From assembly GCA_030604975.1 (NCBI GenBank), contig JAUVUV010000076.1, forward strand, positions 1-8,210: 8,210 nucleotides of DNA, given 5' to 3'. Source of the DNA: Candidatus Glassiibacteriota bacterium (GTDB lineage: Bacteria; Gemmatimonadota; Glassbacteria; GWA2-58-10). Below, one piece after another: positions 6,258 to 8,210 of this stretch. The position numbers and the translations under genes are program-made. Every line of letters begins with the position of its first letter. The stretch's first letter is position 1. Below the pieces are notes generated by a model. It ran no database searches, had not been told where the DNA came from, and saw nothing but the letters and a program-made list of their open reading frames with translations.

Positions 6258-8111
6258 ATGAGAGTGCCGCTGTTGGATATTTTCCATACCTTGAAGAGAT
6301 ATTTCCCCTTTCCATTATTTATCGCGGTCTTAATCTGTAATCTTTCGCCTGATTCTTCATTATCCGCGCAAACCAGGAGCGAATTTGTCCAGCGCTTGTT
6401 CCTGGAACGTCTTTCGATAGAAATAGATCAACTGATCAAAAGGTACAAGCACCTTCCATACGAGGAGTCGAATTCTCTGGAGCCGCTGGATCTCCAGTGG
6501 CGGGCGCTCGGGTTTATTCCTTTCGCGAGAGCCTGGGGCAGAAGTGTTTATCCGAATACGATTCCGGCCCGGGAGGAGCGCGGCGCGCCCCTGGAATCAT
6601 TCGCAGCGCCTGGCGAGAGCGAACCTCTGGTTTTCGGCCTGAGAGCGTTGGATGCCGGGATAAGCGGCCTGAAAGTATCTGTTGGGGGTCTTGTCAATAT
6701 CGACACAGTCGGATTCATTTCCCCTGACTCGATCGAGGTGGGGGTGGTCGAGTATTTCCGTGTGCGCTGGGGAGAGGGCTCGCAAGCAAGGGCCTGGCGC
6801 TGGCATCCCACGCGGATCTGGCCCTGGAGGGAGTACCCGGGCAGTCCCTTCTGCCGTCCCGACACCTCGGGCGGCCTCTGGGTGAGACCCAACACTGCCC
6901 AGCATTTCTGGCTCACCGTGCGCACGCCCGCTGATGCCACGCCGGGGAATTATTCGGGAAGCGTGTTCGTGGAAAGCGACCAGGGTTATTGTAAAATCCC
7001 TGTCTATTTCACCGTCCTGTCCGTTGGGCTCGGTTCCAGGGGATTGCCGCCGCATGGGGTAATCATCCCGGCTCCCCAGGATCTCTTTGCCTGCAGGGAC
7101 CTCGCCTCGCATGGAATAAAAACAGTAGCCCGCTGGTATGATCCTGCCGATCTGCCTGCAAGAAGCGAAAAAGGTGAAATTTCTTTCGATTTCAGGCTGG
7201 AGGATGCCTTTATGGCGCGACTTGCCGATACAGGCATTTATGGGCCGCAGATTATTTTTGCCGGAAGTCCGCTAAGCCCTGTTTTCGATTCCACTCTGGC
7301 CCTGGTTGCCGGGGTGCAACCGGATTCGGCTTGGTTCGGCATGCTCTACGCCCAGGCGGCCCAGGTTATCCTCGAACATTCGAGAAAACAGGGGTGGCCG
7401 CGCCTGCTCTGGGGCATATTCGACAGAGCCGATAGAAACAGGGAGGAGCTGTCCGTGTTCCAATCCAGGGCTAAAGCCTTGCGTAGAGTGATGGGCAGCG
7501 GAGTGAGGATTCTCTCTCCGCTTATCAACAGGCCGGATAAGAGCATGTTGAAAGAACTGGCCCCGTTTGTGGATGTCTGGCTCTTAGGCGAAGAGGCCGA
7601 GGTTACCGAACAGATAAGGGAAAAGGCCCTCTGGGGCTACAGCGCTATCACACAGAGACACTCAGGGGCTCAGGCCCGTTCCAGGGTCGGTTTCGTTCCC
7701 TGGCAGAAAAAAATGGACTCTCTTATTATCTGGGCCTATAACTGGCCCGGCGGCGGACATGCCTGGAATGACTTTGATTCGCCCCGAATGGACTGGATGC
7801 TATCCTATCGAAACATTGATGACCGCTACATACCGACCCCTGCCTGGGAGGGAGTCCGCGAGGGAATCGAGGACAGGCGCTACATTCTGACCCTGGAAAA
7901 CCTTCTTGACACCTACCCCGGCAGTTCCCCGGCGGCTGAGCAGGCGCGAACCTTTCTCGCCAGCCTTCGCGCGTTAATTGAAACCCCGGATAATCTCCCG
8001 GAGGCAATCACCCTGCCCGCTGAATCTCCACCCTCGAATGATAACACGCCTTCAGGTCTTGTGCGAAGAGCAATTGCCGGGCATATTATCCGTCTTTTTA
8101 AAAGTTACTGA
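6258..8111 (+). CDS. Secreted GH123/DUF4091-like glycosidase-related protein
   Basis: A 617-residue protein with a Sec signal peptide: basic N-region to about residue 14, hydrophobic core about 15-29, likely cleavage after LSA (about 38). Near 82-123 comes 'GFIPFARAWGRSVYPNTIPA' and then 'FAAPGESEP' (115-123), the opening of the beta-sandwich domain in DUF4091/GH123-type proteins; 'FWLTVRTPADATPGNYSGSV' near 217-237 is its typical end. A TIM-barrel-like part follows, with 'WAYNWPGGG' near 493-501 and W530-E-G-V-R-E-G-I-E-D-R-R-Y542, the hallmark C-terminal DUF4091 motif. A helical and then Ser/Pro-rich tail ends the protein. GH123 enzymes cleave beta-N-acetylgalactosaminides, but most DUF4091 proteins have unknown substrates. 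The family's Asp-Glu pair at the expected barrel strand reads 'GIFDRAD' (386-392), so activity is uncertain. ATG 6258 is chosen because the signal peptide begins there; no good Shine-Dalgarno is present. It probably acts in the periplasm or outside the cell. Confidence 0.75.
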   Translation: MRVPLLDIFHTLKRYFPFPLFIAVLICNLSPDSSLSAQTRSEFVQRLFLERLSIEIDQLIKRYKHLPYEESNSLEPLDLQWRALGFIPFARAWGRSVYPNTIPAREERGAPLESFAAPGESEPLVFGLRALDAGISGLKVSVGGLVNIDTVGFISPDSIEVGVVEYFRVRWGEGSQARAWRWHPTRIWPWREYPGSPFCRPDTSGGLWVRPNTAQHFWLTVRTPADATPGNYSGSVFVESDQGYCKIPVYFTVLSVGLGSRGLPPHGVIIPAPQDLFACRDLASHGIKTVARWYDPADLPARSEKGEISFDFRLEDAFMARLADTGIYGPQIIFAGSPLSPVFDSTLALVAGVQPDSAWFGMLYAQAAQVILEHSRKQGWPRLLWGIFDRADRNREELSVFQSRAKALRRVMGSGVRILSPLINRPDKSMLKELAPFVDVWLLGEEAEVTEQIREKALWGYSAITQRHSGAQARSRVGFVPWQKKMDSLIIWAYNWPGGGHAWNDFDSPRMDWMLSYRNIDDRYIPTPAWEGVREGIEDRRYILTLENLLDTYPGSSPAAEQARTFLASLRALIETPDNLPEAITLPAESPPSNDNTPSGLVRRAIAGHIIRLFKSY

Positions 8112-8210
8112 AAATCCTCAGAATCCGGAAACTGATTCTGAAAAACTTATATGCAAGTTTCAACCCGGATTATTCATAATTAGCAAGATGTTATGTTTCC
8201 CCGGGGCCTG
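8112..8210. other. 3' intergenic segment with hairpins
   Basis: No gene is supported in the last 99 bases. TCAGAATC (8118-8125) pairs perfectly with GATTCTGA (8134-8141) across an 8-base loop, and AAACTT (8143-8148) pairs with AAGTTT (8155-8160). Neither hairpin is followed by a T-tract on the plus strand. The pair may help end the preceding transcript, but a standard intrinsic terminator is not seen. A short ATG frame at the right edge cannot be judged. Confidence 0.4.

Noticed and set aside
6597..7112. 171-codon minus-strand open frame
   Set aside because: Antisense to the secreted protein, whose signal peptide and conserved motifs support the plus strand; rich in Arg, Pro and Gly as GC-rich shadow frames are.

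Overview
The window reads as a chromosomal stretch of a Gram-negative-like bacterium of moderately high GC. A DUF2723/GT117-type membrane protein with C-terminal tetratricopeptide repeats, SGLT-type sodium symporters and a secreted GH123/DUF4091-like protein are a mix often seen in the Bacteroidetes/FCB group and related candidate phyla. That placement is an inference from gene content only. There are no RNA genes, insertion sequences, CRISPR arrays or phage genes that I can recognise.

Layout, left to right. (1) 1-1938, + strand: the C-terminal part of a DUF2723/GT117-like integral membrane protein with a TPR tail; its frame is open to the left edge, so the gene begins outside. (2) 2004-2465, - strand: a small cytosolic DUF1284-like protein with a Cys cluster, convergent with gene 1. 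(3) 2614-4119 and 4256-5776, + strand: two tandem sodium:solute symporters of the SGLT type, about 77% identical by hand alignment, separated by 136 bases that hold a promoter-like sequence. (4) 5780-6031, + strand: an 83-residue membrane protein starting 3 bases after the second symporter, probably translationally coupled to it. (5) 6032-6257: a noncoding gap packed with inverted repeats, including a nested set that can fold as a three-way junction. (6) 6258-8111, + strand: a secreted protein of the GH123/DUF4091 type. (7) 8112-8210: noncoding, with two small hairpins.

How the parts may work together (inference): the secreted glycosidase-like protein would act outside the cytoplasm on a glycan or glycoside, and the Na+-driven symporters would bring in a small solute, possibly the released sugar. 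The two transporters look like a gene duplication, and the second has gained, or kept, a small membrane partner. The DUF2723 and DUF1284 genes have no evident link to this.

The points most worth a second look are the nested inverted-repeat element at 6090-6196, the small protein coupled to the symporter, the altered substrate-site motif shared by both symporters, and the apparent loss of the acidic pair in the glycosidase-like protein. I see no convincing wholly new multi-gene system here.
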